Source of the DNA: Sphingomonas sp. S2-65
GTDB taxonomy: Bacteria; Pseudomonadota; Alphaproteobacteria; Sphingomonadales; Sphingomonadaceae
Direction of reading: 5' to 3'
DNA: 64,000 nt
Assembly (NCBI RefSeq): GCF_021513175.1
Contig: NZ_CP090953.1
Location: 3,716,501 to 3,780,500 of the forward strand
The notes beneath the pieces are model-generated. The model did no database searches and had not been told where the DNA came from. It saw only the letters and a program-made list of their open reading frames with translations. The position numbers and the translations under genes were made by a program. Shown here in pieces: positions 46,106-55,730 of the stretch; positions within the stretch are counted from its first letter, which is position 1, and each line of letters opens with the position of its first letter.

Positions 46106-47458
46106 ATGACATCACCGATCGCCGCAATCATCCTTGCCGCGGGCAAGGGTACGCGGATGAAGTCCGACACGCACAAGGTGCTGCACCCGATCGCGGGCAG
46201 GCCGATGTTGCTGCATCTGATCGACAGCGTCGCCTCGCTCGATCCCGCGCGAACGATCGTCGTGGTGGGCGCCGGGCGCGAGCAGGTCGAGGGAGCGGTG
46301 CGGCCACTCGGTGCCGAGATCGTGGAGCAGGTCGAGCAATTGGGCACGGGGCATGCGGTGCTTCAGGCACAGGCGGCGCTGTCGGATTTCACCGGCGACG
46401 TGCTGATCCTATATGGCGACGTGCCGCTGGTGTCTGCGGCCACGTTACGCCGGATGCTCGACCGGCTGCATGAACCCGACATGCCAGCGACCGTAGTGCT
46501 TGGTTTCCGTCCCGCCGATCCCGCCGCCTACGGCCGGCTGATCGTCGACGCCGATGGCGGTTTTCGGCGGATCGTCGAGTTCAAGGACGCCTCGCCCGAA
46601 GAAGGGGCCGTGACCTTGTGCAACTCCGGGCTGATGGCGGTGCGCTCGACCGACCTGTTCGGCCTGCTTGCCCGCGTGACCAACGCCAACGCGGCAGGCG
46701 AATATTATTTGGTCGACCTCGTCATGCTGGCAGCACAGGATGGCCGCAGCTCGGCAGTGGTGGAGACCGACGCGGCGGAGGTCGCCGGCGTCAATAGCCG
46801 CGGCGAACTGGCGGCTGTGGAAGCTGAATGGCAGCACGCCAGGCGCGCGCGTGCGATGGCGGACGGCGCCAGTCTGACGGCGCCCGACACCGTGTGGTTC
46901 GCACATGATACGGTGCTTGGCCGTGACGTGACGATCGAGCCCAATGTGGTGTTCGGGCCCAAGGTCGAGATCGGCGACGGCGTTACCATCCACGCCTTCA
47001 GCCATCTGGAAGGCGCGAAGGTCGCTGCCTGCGCGGACATCGGACCCTATGCGCGGCTGCGCCCAGGCACGGTTGTCGGCGAGGGTGCCCGAGTGGGCAA
47101 TTTCGTCGAGACCAAGAATGCGGTGCTGGAGGCGGGTGCCAAGGCCAACCATCTGACCTATCTGGGCGATGCGCGGATCGGCGCGCGCGCGAACATCGGC
47201 GCGGGCACGATAACCTGCAACTATAACGGCTATCTGAAGCAGCGAACCGATATCGGCGAAGGTGCATTCATCGGTTCGAACAGCGCGCTGGTGGCGCCGG
47301 TGCGGATCGGCGACGGTGCGATCGTAGCGGCCGGCAGCGTGGTGACGCAGGATGTCGAAGCCGATGCGCTGAGCATGACGCGGGCGCCGCAAACGGCCAA
47401 GCCGGGCTGGGCCAGGAAATTCCGTGAAGTGATGCAAGCCAGGAAGGCAGCGAAGTAA
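46106..47458 (+). CDS. glmU: Bifunctional N-acetylglucosamine-1-phosphate uridyltransferase / glucosamine-1-phosphate acetyltransferase
   Basis: 450 residues: N-terminal pyrophosphorylase with LAAGKGTRM near residue 10 and LYGDVPLVS near residue 102, then a left-handed beta-helix acetyltransferase with NIGAGTITCNYNG near residue 365. Makes UDP-GlcNAc for peptidoglycan and lipopolysaccharide. glmS begins two bases after the stop, so both are one transcript. Confidence 0.97.
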   Translation: MTSPIAAIILAAGKGTRMKSDTHKVLHPIAGRPMLLHLIDSVASLDPARTIVVVGAGREQVEGAVRPLGAEIVEQVEQLGTGHAVLQAQAALSDFTGDVLILYGDVPLVSAATLRRMLDRLHEPDMPATVVLGFRPADPAAYGRLIVDADGGFRRIVEFKDASPEEGAVTLCNSGLMAVRSTDLFGLLARVTNANAAGEYYLVDLVMLAAQDGRSSAVVETDAAEVAGVNSRGELAAVEAEWQHARRARAMADGASLTAPDTVWFAHDTVLGRDVTIEPNVVFGPKVEIGDGVTIHAFSHLEGAKVAACADIGPYARLRPGTVVGEGARVGNFVETKNAVLEAGAKANHLTYLGDARIGARANIGAGTITCNYNGYLKQRTDIGEGAFIGSNSALVAPVRIGDGAIVAAGSVVTQDVEADALSMTRAPQTAKPGWARKFREVMQARKAAK

Positions 47459-47459
47459 C

Positions 47460-49283
47460 ATGTGTGGAATCGTCGGGATCCTGGGCAAGGAAGCCGTTGC
47501 GGATCGCCTGTTCGAAGGGCTGAAGCGGCTCGAATATCGCGGCTATGATTCGGCCGGCATCGCCACCCTTCATGACGGAGCGATCGATCGGCGCCGCGCC
47601 GAGGGCAAGCTGGTCAATCTGGGCAAGCGCTTGATCGAAGCACCGCTGCCCGGGACGACCGGCATCGCCCATACGCGCTGGGCGACGCACGGCGCGCCGA
47701 CCGAGGACAATGCCCATCCGCACATCGTCGGCGACGTGTCGATCGTGCACAACGGCATCATCGAGAATTTCAAGCCGCTCCGCGACGCGTTGATCGCCGA
47801 GGGGCGCACGTTCCTGAGCCAGACCGACACCGAAGTGGTGGCGCATCTCGTCAGCCGCGAGCTGGAAGGCGGCAAGAGCCCGCGCGACGCAGTGGCGGCG
47901 GTGTTGCCGCAGCTGCACGGCGCGTTCGCCGTCGCGTTCCTGTTCAAGAACGAACCCGACCTGCTGATCTGCGCGCGGCTGGGTGCACCGCTGACCGTCG
48001 GGTATGGCGAGGGTGAGAATTACCTTGGGTCGGACGCGCATGCGCTGGCATCGCTGACCCAGCGCATCGTCTATCTGGAAGAGGGCGACTGGGCGGTCCT
48101 GACGCGCGACGCGATCGAGATATTCGACCAGTCGAATGCGGCGGTGGAGCGCCCGATCGTCCAGTCGGGCGCCTCCGCTGCGCTGATCGACAAGGGCAAC
48201 CACCGCCACTTCATGCAGAAGGAGATCTACGAACAGCCGGTCGTGGTCGCCCAGACGCTGCAATCCTATATTCGCCCGCTCGAGCAGATGGTGGCTATGC
48301 CGGACATGAGCTTCGACCTGTCCACGGTCGAGCGCGTGGTGATCGTCGCCTGCGGCACTGCCAGCTATGTCGGGATGATCGGCAAATACTGGATCGAGCG
48401 CTTTGCCCGGCTGCCGGTGGAAGTCGATGTCGCCTCCGAATTCCGCTATCGCGATCCGGTGCTGCTGCCGAACACGCTTGGCGTGGTGGTCAGCCAGTCG
48501 GGGGAAACCGCCGACACGCTGGCGGCGCTCCGTCACATGAAGGCGAACGGCGTCACCACCGCCGGGATCATCAACGTGCCGACCAGCTCGATGGCACGCG
48601 AAGTCGACCTGTTGCTCTCGACTCATGCTGGCCCGGAGATCGGCGTCGCCTCGACCAAGGCGTTCACCTGCCAGCTTGCGGTCATGGCTGCGCTGTCGGT
48701 CAATCTGGCGCGTGCCAAGGGCAAGCTGTCGGGCGAGGAAGAGCGCGAGATCGTCGGTCACCTGATCGAGGCGCCGGCCGCCATCAACGCCGCGCTCGCG
48801 CACGATGCCGACATCGAGGCGATGGCGCACACTATCGCCTCGGCGCGCGACGTGCTCTATCTCGGCCGCGGTCCCGATTACCCGCTGGCGCTGGAGGGCG
48901 CGCTGAAGCTCAAGGAGATCAGCTACATCCATGCCGAGGGATATGCCTCGGGCGAGATGAAGCACGGGCCGATCGCGCTTATCGACGATTCGGTGCCGTT
49001 GATCGTGCTGGCACCCTCGGGTCCGCTGTTCGAGAAGACGGTGTCGAACATGCAGGAAGCCAAGGCCCGCGGCGCCCGCGTCGTGCTCATCTCGGATGCC
49101 GAAGGGCTGGCGCAGGCAGGCGAAGACGCGGTCGCGACGATCGAGATGCCGCAGGTTCATCCGCTGATCGCGCCGCTTGTGTATGCGATCCCGGTCCAGC
49201 TGCTTGCCTACCACGTCGCCGTGGCGAAGGGCACGGACGTCGACCAGCCGCGCAACCTCGCAAAGTCGGTCACCGTCGAATAA
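47460..49283 (+). CDS. glmS: Glutamine--fructose-6-phosphate aminotransferase (isomerizing)
   Basis: 607 residues. N-terminal glutaminase with the catalytic Cys2 (MCGIVGILG) and HTRWATHG, then two SIS domains. Gives glucosamine 6-phosphate, the precursor used by GlmM and GlmU. No glmS ribozyme can be seen since the gap to glmU is two bases. Confidence 0.97.
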   Translation: MCGIVGILGKEAVADRLFEGLKRLEYRGYDSAGIATLHDGAIDRRRAEGKLVNLGKRLIEAPLPGTTGIAHTRWATHGAPTEDNAHPHIVGDVSIVHNGIIENFKPLRDALIAEGRTFLSQTDTEVVAHLVSRELEGGKSPRDAVAAVLPQLHGAFAVAFLFKNEPDLLICARLGAPLTVGYGEGENYLGSDAHALASLTQRIVYLEEGDWAVLTRDAIEIFDQSNAAVERPIVQSGASAALIDKGNHRHFMQKEIYEQPVVVAQTLQSYIRPLEQMVAMPDMSFDLSTVERVVIVACGTASYVGMIGKYWIERFARLPVEVDVASEFRYRDPVLLPNTLGVVVSQSGETADTLAALRHMKANGVTTAGIINVPTSSMAREVDLLLSTHAGPEIGVASTKAFTCQLAVMAALSVNLARAKGKLSGEEEREIVGHLIEAPAAINAALAHDADIEAMAHTIASARDVLYLGRGPDYPLALEGALKLKEISYIHAEGYASGEMKHGPIALIDDSVPLIVLAPSGPLFEKTVSNMQEAKARGARVVLISDAEGLAQAGEDAVATIEMPQVHPLIAPLVYAIPVQLLAYHVAVAKGTDVDQPRNLAKSVTVE

Positions 49284-49326
49284 GGATCCGGGCGCGCTGC
49301 CATTTGGCTGGTGCGCGCGCCCTTGG

Positions 49327-50199
49327 TCACCGCTCCCGCAAGGCGAGTGTGGCCTGCGCGCGCTTCAGATGCGGCATGTCGAGCATGGCGCCGTCGAGCC
49401 CAACCGTTCCAGCGCCCGGGTTGGCGGCAAAGGCGGCCAGGACCCGCTCGGCCTGCGCGATCTCTTCTGGCGAGGGTGAAAAGGCGCGGTTGATCACCGG
49501 CACCTGGTCCGGGTGGATCGCCATCATGCCGCGAAAGCCGGCGCGCCGCGCCCTGACGGCGACCTTTTCGATCCCGGCAAGGTCGCGGAAGTCGCCGTGG
49601 ATGGTCTCAATCGCCGTCACCTTGGCGGCCGCTGCCCCGGCCAGGCAGAGTGCGCGGAACAGCTGGTAGGGGAATGCATACTCCCCGTCCTCTTCGCGGT
49701 TGTCGCTTGCGCCCAGTGCTGCGGCGCTGTCCTCGGCGCCCCAGGTGAGCGCCGCGAGCCGCGGACAGCCCGCATAGTCGCCGAGCCCGAACAAGGCTGG
49801 GGCGGTTTCGGTCGCCACGACCATCGTCGGGATGCCGCCGCGGGGCAGACCCGCGGCGACTTCCAGCGCGGTGAGATAATGGTGCAGCCGGTCCGCCTCG
49901 GCACGGGTGGCCTTTGGAAGCATGATGCCGTCGGGCCTGCTCGGCACCACCGCGGCGAGATCGGCCAGGCCATGTTCGCTGTCGAGCGGGTTGATCCGCA
50001 CCCAATAAGGTTGCGCGCGCTCCGCACTTGCCAGCCGCTCGGCCACGAGTGCACGGGCTTCGGCCTTCTTCTCCCAGGCCACCGCGTCCTCGAGGTCCAG
50101 CAGCAGAAGGTCCGCCGCGCTGGAGGCGGCTCGAACGAGCTTGCGCTCGGAATCGCCCGGGACGAACAGCAGCGAACGCGCAGACAAGGCATGGGTCAT
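49327..50199 (-). CDS. HpcH/HpaI aldolase / citrate lyase beta (CitE) family protein
   Basis: 290 residues. SLLFVPGDSERKLVRAASS start, LLLDLEDAVAWEKKAEAR and WGAEDSAAALGA fit CitE-like CoA-ester lyases (malyl-CoA/citramalyl-CoA lyase group). Metal ligands Glu and Asp (DLED; AED) appear intact. ATG 50199 chosen over a TTG at 50205. No citrate lyase partners are nearby, so it is not a true citrate lyase subunit. Confidence 0.82.
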   Translation of the reverse strand: MTHALSARSLLFVPGDSERKLVRAASSAADLLLLDLEDAVAWEKKAEARALVAERLASAERAQPYWVRINPLDSEHGLADLAAVVPSRPDGIMLPKATRAEADRLHHYLTALEVAAGLPRGGIPTMVVATETAPALFGLGDYAGCPRLAALTWGAEDSAAALGASDNREEDGEYAFPYQLFRALCLAGAAAAKVTAIETIHGDFRDLAGIEKVAVRARRAGFRGMMAIHPDQVPVINRAFSPSPEEIAQAERVLAAFAANPGAGTVGLDGAMLDMPHLKRAQATLALRER

Positions 50200-50242
50200 C
50201 ACCAAGACCTAGAACCGCAGCGGGCAGAGGTAAACCGCGCCG

Positions 50243-50980
50243 TCACCGCTGCGGTATCGGATCGCCTCCGCACGCGGCCACTGCGTCGAGCACGGACTGC
50301 GCCAGATCCTTTCGGCAGATCAGCAGATCCGGGATGCTGGTGTCGGCGCGGTTGTAGACGAGCGGCGACCCGTCGATGCGCGACGCGTGCAACCCTGCCG
50401 CCAGCGCCACCGCGACCGGCGCGCAATTGTCCCATTGGTGCTGCCCTCCGGAGTGTAGATAGATCTCGGCTTCGCCGCGCACCACGGCCATCGCCTTGGC
50501 ACCTGCCGACCCCATCGGCACCGGCTGCGCGCCGAGCGTGTGGCCGACGTCCACGCACAGCCTGCTTGCCCGCGACCGGCTCACCAGCATGCGGGGAGGA
50601 TGGTGCGGGGGCGGAAGATCGGGCGGGCATTCGCTCGACAGCGTCACCCCCAGCCGGGGCAGCGCCACGGCGCCGATCTCGGCACGTCCGTCGATGGCGA
50701 GCGCGACATGCACGGCCCAGTCGCCGCGCCGCTCGGCGAACTCGCGAGTGCCATCCAGCGGGTCGACGATCCATACGCGCTTGTGATCGAGACGCGACAG
50801 GTCGTCGGCGGATTCCTCCGACAGGATCGCATCGTCGGGCCTCGCCTCGCGAAGCCGGTCGAGGATCAGCGTGTTGGCTTCGCGGTCGCCGCGATGGCCC
50901 TGGGCGCAGTCGTTCTGGATGGCCAGCAACAGCGTGCCAGTCTCGGTGGCGATCCTCCGGGCCAGTTCGGCGTCGCTCAT
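50243..50980 (-). CDS. cysQ: 3'(2'),5'-bisphosphate nucleotidase
   Basis: 245 residues of the inositol-monophosphatase fold. Metal motifs EESAD and VDPLDGTREF; WDNCAPVAVALAAG. CysQ hydrolyses PAP (from PAPS-using steps) to AMP. 16 bases downstream of cysNC on the same strand, matching a role in sulfate assimilation. Confidence 0.9.
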   Translation of the reverse strand: MSDAELARRIATETGTLLLAIQNDCAQGHRGDREANTLILDRLREARPDDAILSEESADDLSRLDHKRVWIVDPLDGTREFAERRGDWAVHVALAIDGRAEIGAVALPRLGVTLSSECPPDLPPPHHPPRMLVSRSRASRLCVDVGHTLGAQPVPMGSAGAKAMAVVRGEAEIYLHSGGQHQWDNCAPVAVALAAGLHASRIDGSPLVYNRADTSIPDLLICRKDLAQSVLDAVAACGGDPIPQR

Positions 50981-50996
50981 GCCGCTCGCTTCCCCA

Positions 50997-52910
50997 TCAC
51001 AGCACCGGGGACCAGATGCCCATAATCTCCTCCACGATCCGTTCGGCCGCATCCTCGGGCGTGCAGCGCGTCGTGTCTATACGGATTTCTGGGTTCACGG
51101 GCGCCTCGTACGGGCTGGAAATACCCGTGAAGTTGGCGATCTCCCCGGCGCGGGCTTTCTTGTACAGGCCCTTCACGTCGCGTGCTTCGGCGACCTCCAG
51201 CGGCGTGTCGATGAAAATCTCGAAGAATTCGCCCTCGGGAACCATCGAGCGCACCATCTCCCGATCGGCGCGGAAAGGCGAGATGAACGCCGTCAGCACG
51301 ATCAGCCCGGCATCGGTCATCAGCTTGGCGACCTCGCCCAGGCGGCGGATATTCTCGACCCGGTCCGCGTCGCTGAACCCAAGGTCGCGGTTCAACCCGT
51401 GCCGGACATTGTCGCCGTCCAGCAGGAAGCTGTGCCTGCCCAGCGCGTGCAGCTTCTTTTCGACCAGATTGGCGATCGTCGACTTGCCCGATCCGGACAG
51501 TCCCGTGAACCACAGCAGTCGCGCTTGCTGCCCCTTTTGCGCGGCGTGCGCCTCCCGCGTGATCTCAACCGCCTGCCAATGGACGTTCTGCGCGTGCCGC
51601 AGCGCGTGGCGCAGCATGCCGGCCGCTACCGTCGCGTTGCTGACCTTGTCGATCAGGATGAAGCCGCCCAGATCGTGACTGTCGGCATAGGGCTCGAACA
51701 CCAGCGGGCGGTCGACCGCGATCTCGGCGACGCCGATGTCGTTCAACCCTAGCGTCTTCGCCGAAGTCTTGGCGAGGGTGTTCACGTCCACGACGTGCTC
51801 GGGCGCGCGCACGACCGCACTGACGGTCTGTGTCCCGAGCTTCAGCCAATAAGCGCGCCCGGGTAGCAGTGCTTCCTGGTCCATCCACACGATCGTGGCC
51901 TTGAACTGGTCGGCGGCTTGCGGTGCGTCGTCCGCGGCGGCAATCACGTCACCGCGCGAGCAGTCGACCTCGTCCGTCAGCGTCACGGTGACCGACTCGC
52001 CGGCGGCGGCATGGTCGCGGTCCCCCCCCAATGCGACGATACGGCCGATCCGAGTCGTTCGGCCCGAGGGTAGGATCCGAACCGCGTCGCCTGGACGCAC
52101 CGTGCCGCTGGCGATCAGGCCGGCGAAACCACGAAAGTCGAGGTTCGGGCGGTTGACCCATTGCACGGGCATGCGGAACGGCCGAGCGCGGTCCGCTTCG
52201 ACATCCACCGCCACCGCCTCGAGATGGCCGAGCAGCGTGGGGCCGCCGAACCACGGCATGTTCGCCGACGGTGCCGCGATGTTGTCGCCCTTGAACCCGG
52301 AAATCGGAATGGCCGTGAAGTCCCGGATCCCGATCGACTTCGCGAAACCGGCATAGTCGCGGACGATCGCGTCATAGGCCTGCTGGTCATAGCCGACCAG
52401 GTCCATCTTGTTCACCGCCAGCACGATCTGGCGGATGCCCAGCAGATGGCACAGATAGCTGTGCCGCCGCGTCTGGGTGAGCACGCCCTTGCGCGCGTCG
52501 ACCAGGATCACCGCCAGATCCGCGCTCGACGCACCCGTCACCATGTTGCGGGTATATTGTTCATGGCCCGGCGTATCGGCGACGATGAACTTGCGCTTCT
52601 CGGTCGCGAAGAAGCGGTACGCCACGTCGATCGTGATGCCTTGTTCGCGCTCGGCGGCGAGACCATCGACCAGCAGCGCGAAGTCGATCTCCTGACCCTG
52701 GGTGCCCAGGCGCTTGCTGTCCGCCTCCAGGCTGGCCAGCTGATCCTCGAAGATCATCTTGGAATCGTACAACAACCGGCCGATCAGCGTCGACTTGCCG
52801 TCATCGACCGATCCGCAGGTGATGAAGCGCAGCAGCGACTTGTTCTGGTGCTGGTGCAGGTAGGCGGCGATGTCGGACGCGATCAGCGCGTCGGGGCGAT
52901 AGGAGGTCAT
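50997..52910 (-). CDS. cysNC: Sulfate adenylyltransferase large subunit fused to adenylylsulfate kinase
   Basis: 637 residues. N-terminal GTPase part with [10 protein letters not shown] near residue 33, [12 protein letters not shown] and NKMDL; C-terminal APS kinase with its own P-loop GLSGSGKST near residue 470 and RDLGFS. Makes APS then PAPS. ATG overlaps the cysD stop by one base. Confidence 0.95.
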   Translation of the reverse strand: MTSYRPDALIASDIAAYLHQHQNKSLLRFITCGSVDDGKSTLIGRLLYDSKMIFEDQLASLEADSKRLGTQGQEIDFALLVDGLAAEREQGITIDVAYRFFATEKRKFIVADTPGHEQYTRNMVTGASSADLAVILVDARKGVLTQTRRHSYLCHLLGIRQIVLAVNKMDLVGYDQQAYDAIVRDYAGFAKSIGIRDFTAIPISGFKGDNIAAPSANMPWFGGPTLLGHLEAVAVDVEADRARPFRMPVQWVNRPNLDFRGFAGLIASGTVRPGDAVRILPSGRTTRIGRIVALGGDRDHAAAGESVTVTLTDEVDCSRGDVIAAADDAPQAADQFKATIVWMDQEALLPGRAYWLKLGTQTVSAVVRAPEHVVDVNTLAKTSAKTLGLNDIGVAEIAVDRPLVFEPYADSHDLGGFILIDKVSNATVAAGMLRHALRHAQNVHWQAVEITREAHAAQKGQQARLLWFTGLSGSGKSTIANLVEKKLHALGRHSFLLDGDNVRHGLNRDLGFSDADRVENIRRLGEVAKLMTDAGLIVLTAFISPFRADREMVRSMVPEGEFFEIFIDTPLEVAEARDVKGLYKKARAGEIANFTGISSPYEAPVNPEIRIDTTRCTPEDAAERIVEEIMGIWSPVL

Positions 52911-53863
52911 CAGAAATACCCCTCCTGCTTCTTTTTCTCCATGCTCGCGCTCTGGTCGTGATCGATGGCGCGCCCCTGCCTTTCGGAGGTGGTGGTAAGC
53001 AGCATCTCCTGGATGACCTGCTCCAGCGTCGCGGCCTCGCTTTCCACTGCTCCGGTCAGCGGATAGCAGCCCAACGTCCGGAACCGCACCGAACGCTCGA
53101 CCGGTACTTCGCCAGGCTCCAGCCGGAAGCGCGCATCGTCCACCATCAGCAGCAGCCCGTCGCGCTCCACCGTCGGCCGCCTGGCGGCGAAGTATAGCGG
53201 CACGATCTCGATGTTCTCCGCCAAGATATATTGCCAGATGTCGAGCTCGGTCCAATTCGACAGCGGGAATGCACGGATGCTCTCGCCCTTGTTCTTCCGG
53301 GCATTGTACAGGCGCCACAATTCGGGACGCTGATTCTTCGGGTCCCAGCGGTGCGTGGCGGTTCGGAACGAGAAGATGCGCTCCTTCGCGCGGCTCTTTT
53401 CTTCGTCCCGCCGCGCGCCGCCGAACGCCGCATCGAAGCCATATTGGTCCAATGCCTGCTTAAGGCCCTCGGTCTTCCACAGATCGGTGTGAAGGCTGCC
53501 ATGATCGAAGGGGTTGATGTCCTTCGCCAGCGCCTCCGGATTCTGGTGGACGATCAGGTCCATGCCGGCCGCCGCCGCAGCGCGGTCGCGCAGCGCGTAC
53601 ATCGCCTTGAACTTCCAGGTGGTGTCGACATGGAGGAGCGGGAAGGGCGGGGGAGCCGGGTAGAACGCCTTGCGCGCCAGGTGCAGCATCACGGCGCTGT
53701 CCTTGCCGACCGAATACAGCATCACCGGCCGCTCAGCCTCCGCGACTACTTCGCGCAGGATGTGGATGCTCTCCGCCTCGAGCCGCTGAAGATGAGTCAG
53801 AGGTGGCGTCGCCGGGGATTGCCCGACGGGGGAAGTTGGCGCTTGGACCACGGAAGATAGCAT
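52910..53863 (-). CDS. cysD: Sulfate adenylyltransferase subunit 2
   Basis: 317 residues. PP-loop-like [12 protein letters not shown] near residue 51, [18 protein letters not shown], and the long N-terminal segment ending in [12 protein letters not shown]. With CysNC it forms ATP sulfurylase. First gene of cysD-cysNC-cysQ. No clear CysB-like site identified in the 120 bases upstream. Confidence 0.95.
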   Translation of the reverse strand: MLSSVVQAPTSPVGQSPATPPLTHLQRLEAESIHILREVVAEAERPVMLYSVGKDSAVMLHLARKAFYPAPPPFPLLHVDTTWKFKAMYALRDRAAAAAGMDLIVHQNPEALAKDINPFDHGSLHTDLWKTEGLKQALDQYGFDAAFGGARRDEEKSRAKERIFSFRTATHRWDPKNQRPELWRLYNARKNKGESIRAFPLSNWTELDIWQYILAENIEIVPLYFAARRPTVERDGLLLMVDDARFRLEPGEVPVERSVRFRTLGCYPLTGAVESEAATLEQVIQEMLLTTTSERQGRAIDHDQSASMEKKKQEGYF

Positions 53864-53986
53864 CGCGCGGATTTAGGAAGTGCCTCCCCGCCGCGCGATC
53901 TAGTTTATGTTTAGCCTGCCATACCGGGTTCCGGTGGGACGTCTTCGGCTGGCGCGCGCCGCCTCTTGAGCAGCGCGCGTACCGGC

Positions 53987-55303
53987 TCAGTCGAGCTTGG
54001 GCTTGCCGACACCCACCAGCGTGAGCCCGGCGCGCTCGGCTTCAGCGGGCGGATAGATGTTGCGCAGATCCACCAGCAGCGGAGTCTTGAGCGTGGCGGC
54101 GATCCGCTTCAGATCGAGGGCGCGGAACTCGTCCCACTCGGTCACGATCACCAGCGCGTCCGCGCCTTGCGCAGCGACATAGGGGCTGTCGCAGAACTCG
54201 ACATCGGTCAGCATCGGCTTGGCCTGTTCGACACCCTCGGGATCATAGGCACGGACTTTGGCGCCGGCATCCTGGAGCGCCGCGATCACTGACAGGCTCG
54301 GCGCGTCGCGCATGTCGTCGGTGTTCGGCTTGAAGGTGAGGCCGAGCACGGCCACCGTCTTGCCATGTGCGTCGCCGCCCATCGCCTTGATCACCTTGCG
54401 GCCCATGGCGCGCTTGCGCGTGTCGTTGACCTGCACGGTCGCCTCGACGATGCGCTGCGGCGTATCGTTGTCGGCGGCGGTCTTGAGCAGCGCCAGCGTG
54501 TCCTTGGGGAAGCACGAGCCCCCATACCCCGGACCGGCGTGCAGGAACTTGCCGCCGATACGGTTGTCCATGCCGATGCCGCGCGACACTTCCTGCACGT
54601 CGGCGCCCACCGCCTCGCAAAGGTCGGCAATTTCGTTGATGAAGGTGATCTTGACTGCAAGGAAGGCGTTGGCGGCGTATTTGATCAACTCGGACGTACG
54701 GCGCCCGGTGAACAGCACCGGCGCGTTCTGGTTGAGCGACAGCGGGCGGTAGATCGCCCGCATCACGTCGCGGGCCGCTTCGTCGTCGGTGCCGACCACG
54801 ACACGGTCGGGCCGTTTGAAGTCCTCGATCGCGGCGCCTTCGCGCAGGAACTCGGGATTCGATACCACCTTCGCGCCGCTGTCCGGTGCCACCTCGGCGA
54901 TGATCCGCTCAACCTCGTCGCCCGTGCCCACCGGCACAGTGGACTTGGTGACGATGACGCTGGGCTTGGTGAGGTTCTCGGCGATCTCGCGCGCTGCGGC
55001 GAAGACGTAGGAAAGGTCGGCATGGCCATCGCCGCGCCGGCTGGGGGTGCCGACGGCGATGAAGATCGCGTCGGCATCCTTTACCCCTTCCGCCAGGTCG
55101 GTGGTGAACGACAGGCGTCCCGACCGAACGTTGGTCGCGACGAGTTCTGCCAAGCCCGGCTCGTAGATCGGCATGACGTTCTGGTGCAGCAGCTCGATCT
55201 TGCGGGCATCCTTGTCGACGCAGACCACCTCATGGCCGAAATCCGAGAAGCAGGCACCGGAAACCAGGCCGACATAGCCCGTGCCGATCATGGCAATACG
55301 CAA
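53987..55303 (-). CDS. ugd: UDP-glucose 6-dehydrogenase
   Basis: 438 residues: GTGYVGLVSGACF N-terminal Rossmann motif, catalytic Cys in GGSCFPKDT near residue 258, and VLGLTFKPNTDDMRDAPS in the third domain. Makes UDP-glucuronate for exopolysaccharide. TTG start at 55303 chosen because GGGGA lies 7 bases upstream and it gives MRIAMIGTGY; an internal ATG at 55291 is weaker. Confidence 0.94.
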   Translation of the reverse strand: MRIAMIGTGYVGLVSGACFSDFGHEVVCVDKDARKIELLHQNVMPIYEPGLAELVATNVRSGRLSFTTDLAEGVKDADAIFIAVGTPSRRGDGHADLSYVFAAAREIAENLTKPSVIVTKSTVPVGTGDEVERIIAEVAPDSGAKVVSNPEFLREGAAIEDFKRPDRVVVGTDDEAARDVMRAIYRPLSLNQNAPVLFTGRRTSELIKYAANAFLAVKITFINEIADLCEAVGADVQEVSRGIGMDNRIGGKFLHAGPGYGGSCFPKDTLALLKTAADNDTPQRIVEATVQVNDTRKRAMGRKVIKAMGGDAHGKTVAVLGLTFKPNTDDMRDAPSLSVIAALQDAGAKVRAYDPEGVEQAKPMLTDVEFCDSPYVAAQGADALVIVTEWDEFRALDLKRIAATLKTPLLVDLRNIYPPAEAERAGLTLVGVGKPKLD

Positions 55304-55412
55304 CGCATTTCCCCTAGGGTGAAGGACCTACGCGCCCTTAACGAACCCCGGCGGTAGCGCAAGGGCAGGCGCATGCCAACCTGCCACGCTGGCGATCGTT
55401 TCACGCAGGCAA

Positions 55413-55438
55413 TAAAAAAAGCGGCCTTTCGGCCGCTC
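55413..55438 (-). terminator. Strong intrinsic terminator of the small ORF transcript
   Basis: On the minus strand AGCGGCC-GAAA-GGCCGCT followed by TTTTTTT (complement of 55414-55420). GC-rich stem with the stable GAAA loop. It ends a transcript coming from the 55.6 kb promoter, not ugd, which starts downstream at 55303. Confidence 0.85.
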
Positions 55439-55512
55439 TTCTGTCAGGTTCAACGTTGGGCCGACGTCAGGTCTTCACAGGAAGTCCACGGCGCCAGCCC
55501 AAACGGTATGGA

Positions 55513-55575
55513 TTAGAACGGACGGATGTTGTCGCCGCCTGCACCGTCGCGGAAAAAAGAAAGCAAAGCGAACAT
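55513..55575 (-). CDS. 20-residue small protein or dual-function RNA
   Basis: MFALLSFFRDGAGGDNIRPF, preceded by GGGAGA seven bases before the ATG and followed after 75 bases by a strong terminator. A promoter (TTGAAA, 17 bases, TAACGA at 55644-55616) lies 34 bases upstream of the ATG if transcription starts near 55609. The N-terminal half is hydrophobic, the rest polar. All parts of a small gene are present, yet 20 codons could be chance, so it might be only an sRNA. Unknown family. Confidence 0.5.
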   Translation of the reverse strand: MFALLSFFRDGAGGDNIRPF

Positions 55576-55615
55576 CGATTTTCTCCCATCGCGCGCCACT
55601 GGGTGCGCACCGACA

Positions 55616-55644
55616 TCGTTAACGGCTTCTTAACCCTGTTTCAA
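55616..55644 (-). promoter_or_regulatory. Sigma-70-like promoter of the small ORF with CtrA-type box
   Basis: TTGAAA (complement of 55639-55644), 17-base spacer, TAACGA (complement of 55616-55621). A TTAA-N7-TTAA at 55619-55633 overlaps its -10 and spacer; this is the consensus spacing of CtrA, the alphaproteobacterial cell-cycle/motility regulator. Bound CtrA would block or alter the minus promoter and may serve the plus-strand EAL gene. A degenerate second box TTAA-N7-TTCA lies at 55692-55706. Confidence 0.5.
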
Positions 55645-55730
55645 TCAGTGTTTCTGCGTAGTATGGAAGGGAAAGGCGGTGCTCTGCACGTTTAACGCTT
55701 CCTTCAACGGTGGGCCGTTAGGAGAAAGCC

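Noticed and set aside
47440..47470. glmS ribozyme
   Set aside because: glmU and glmS are two bases apart; no room for the ribozyme, which is not expected in this group.
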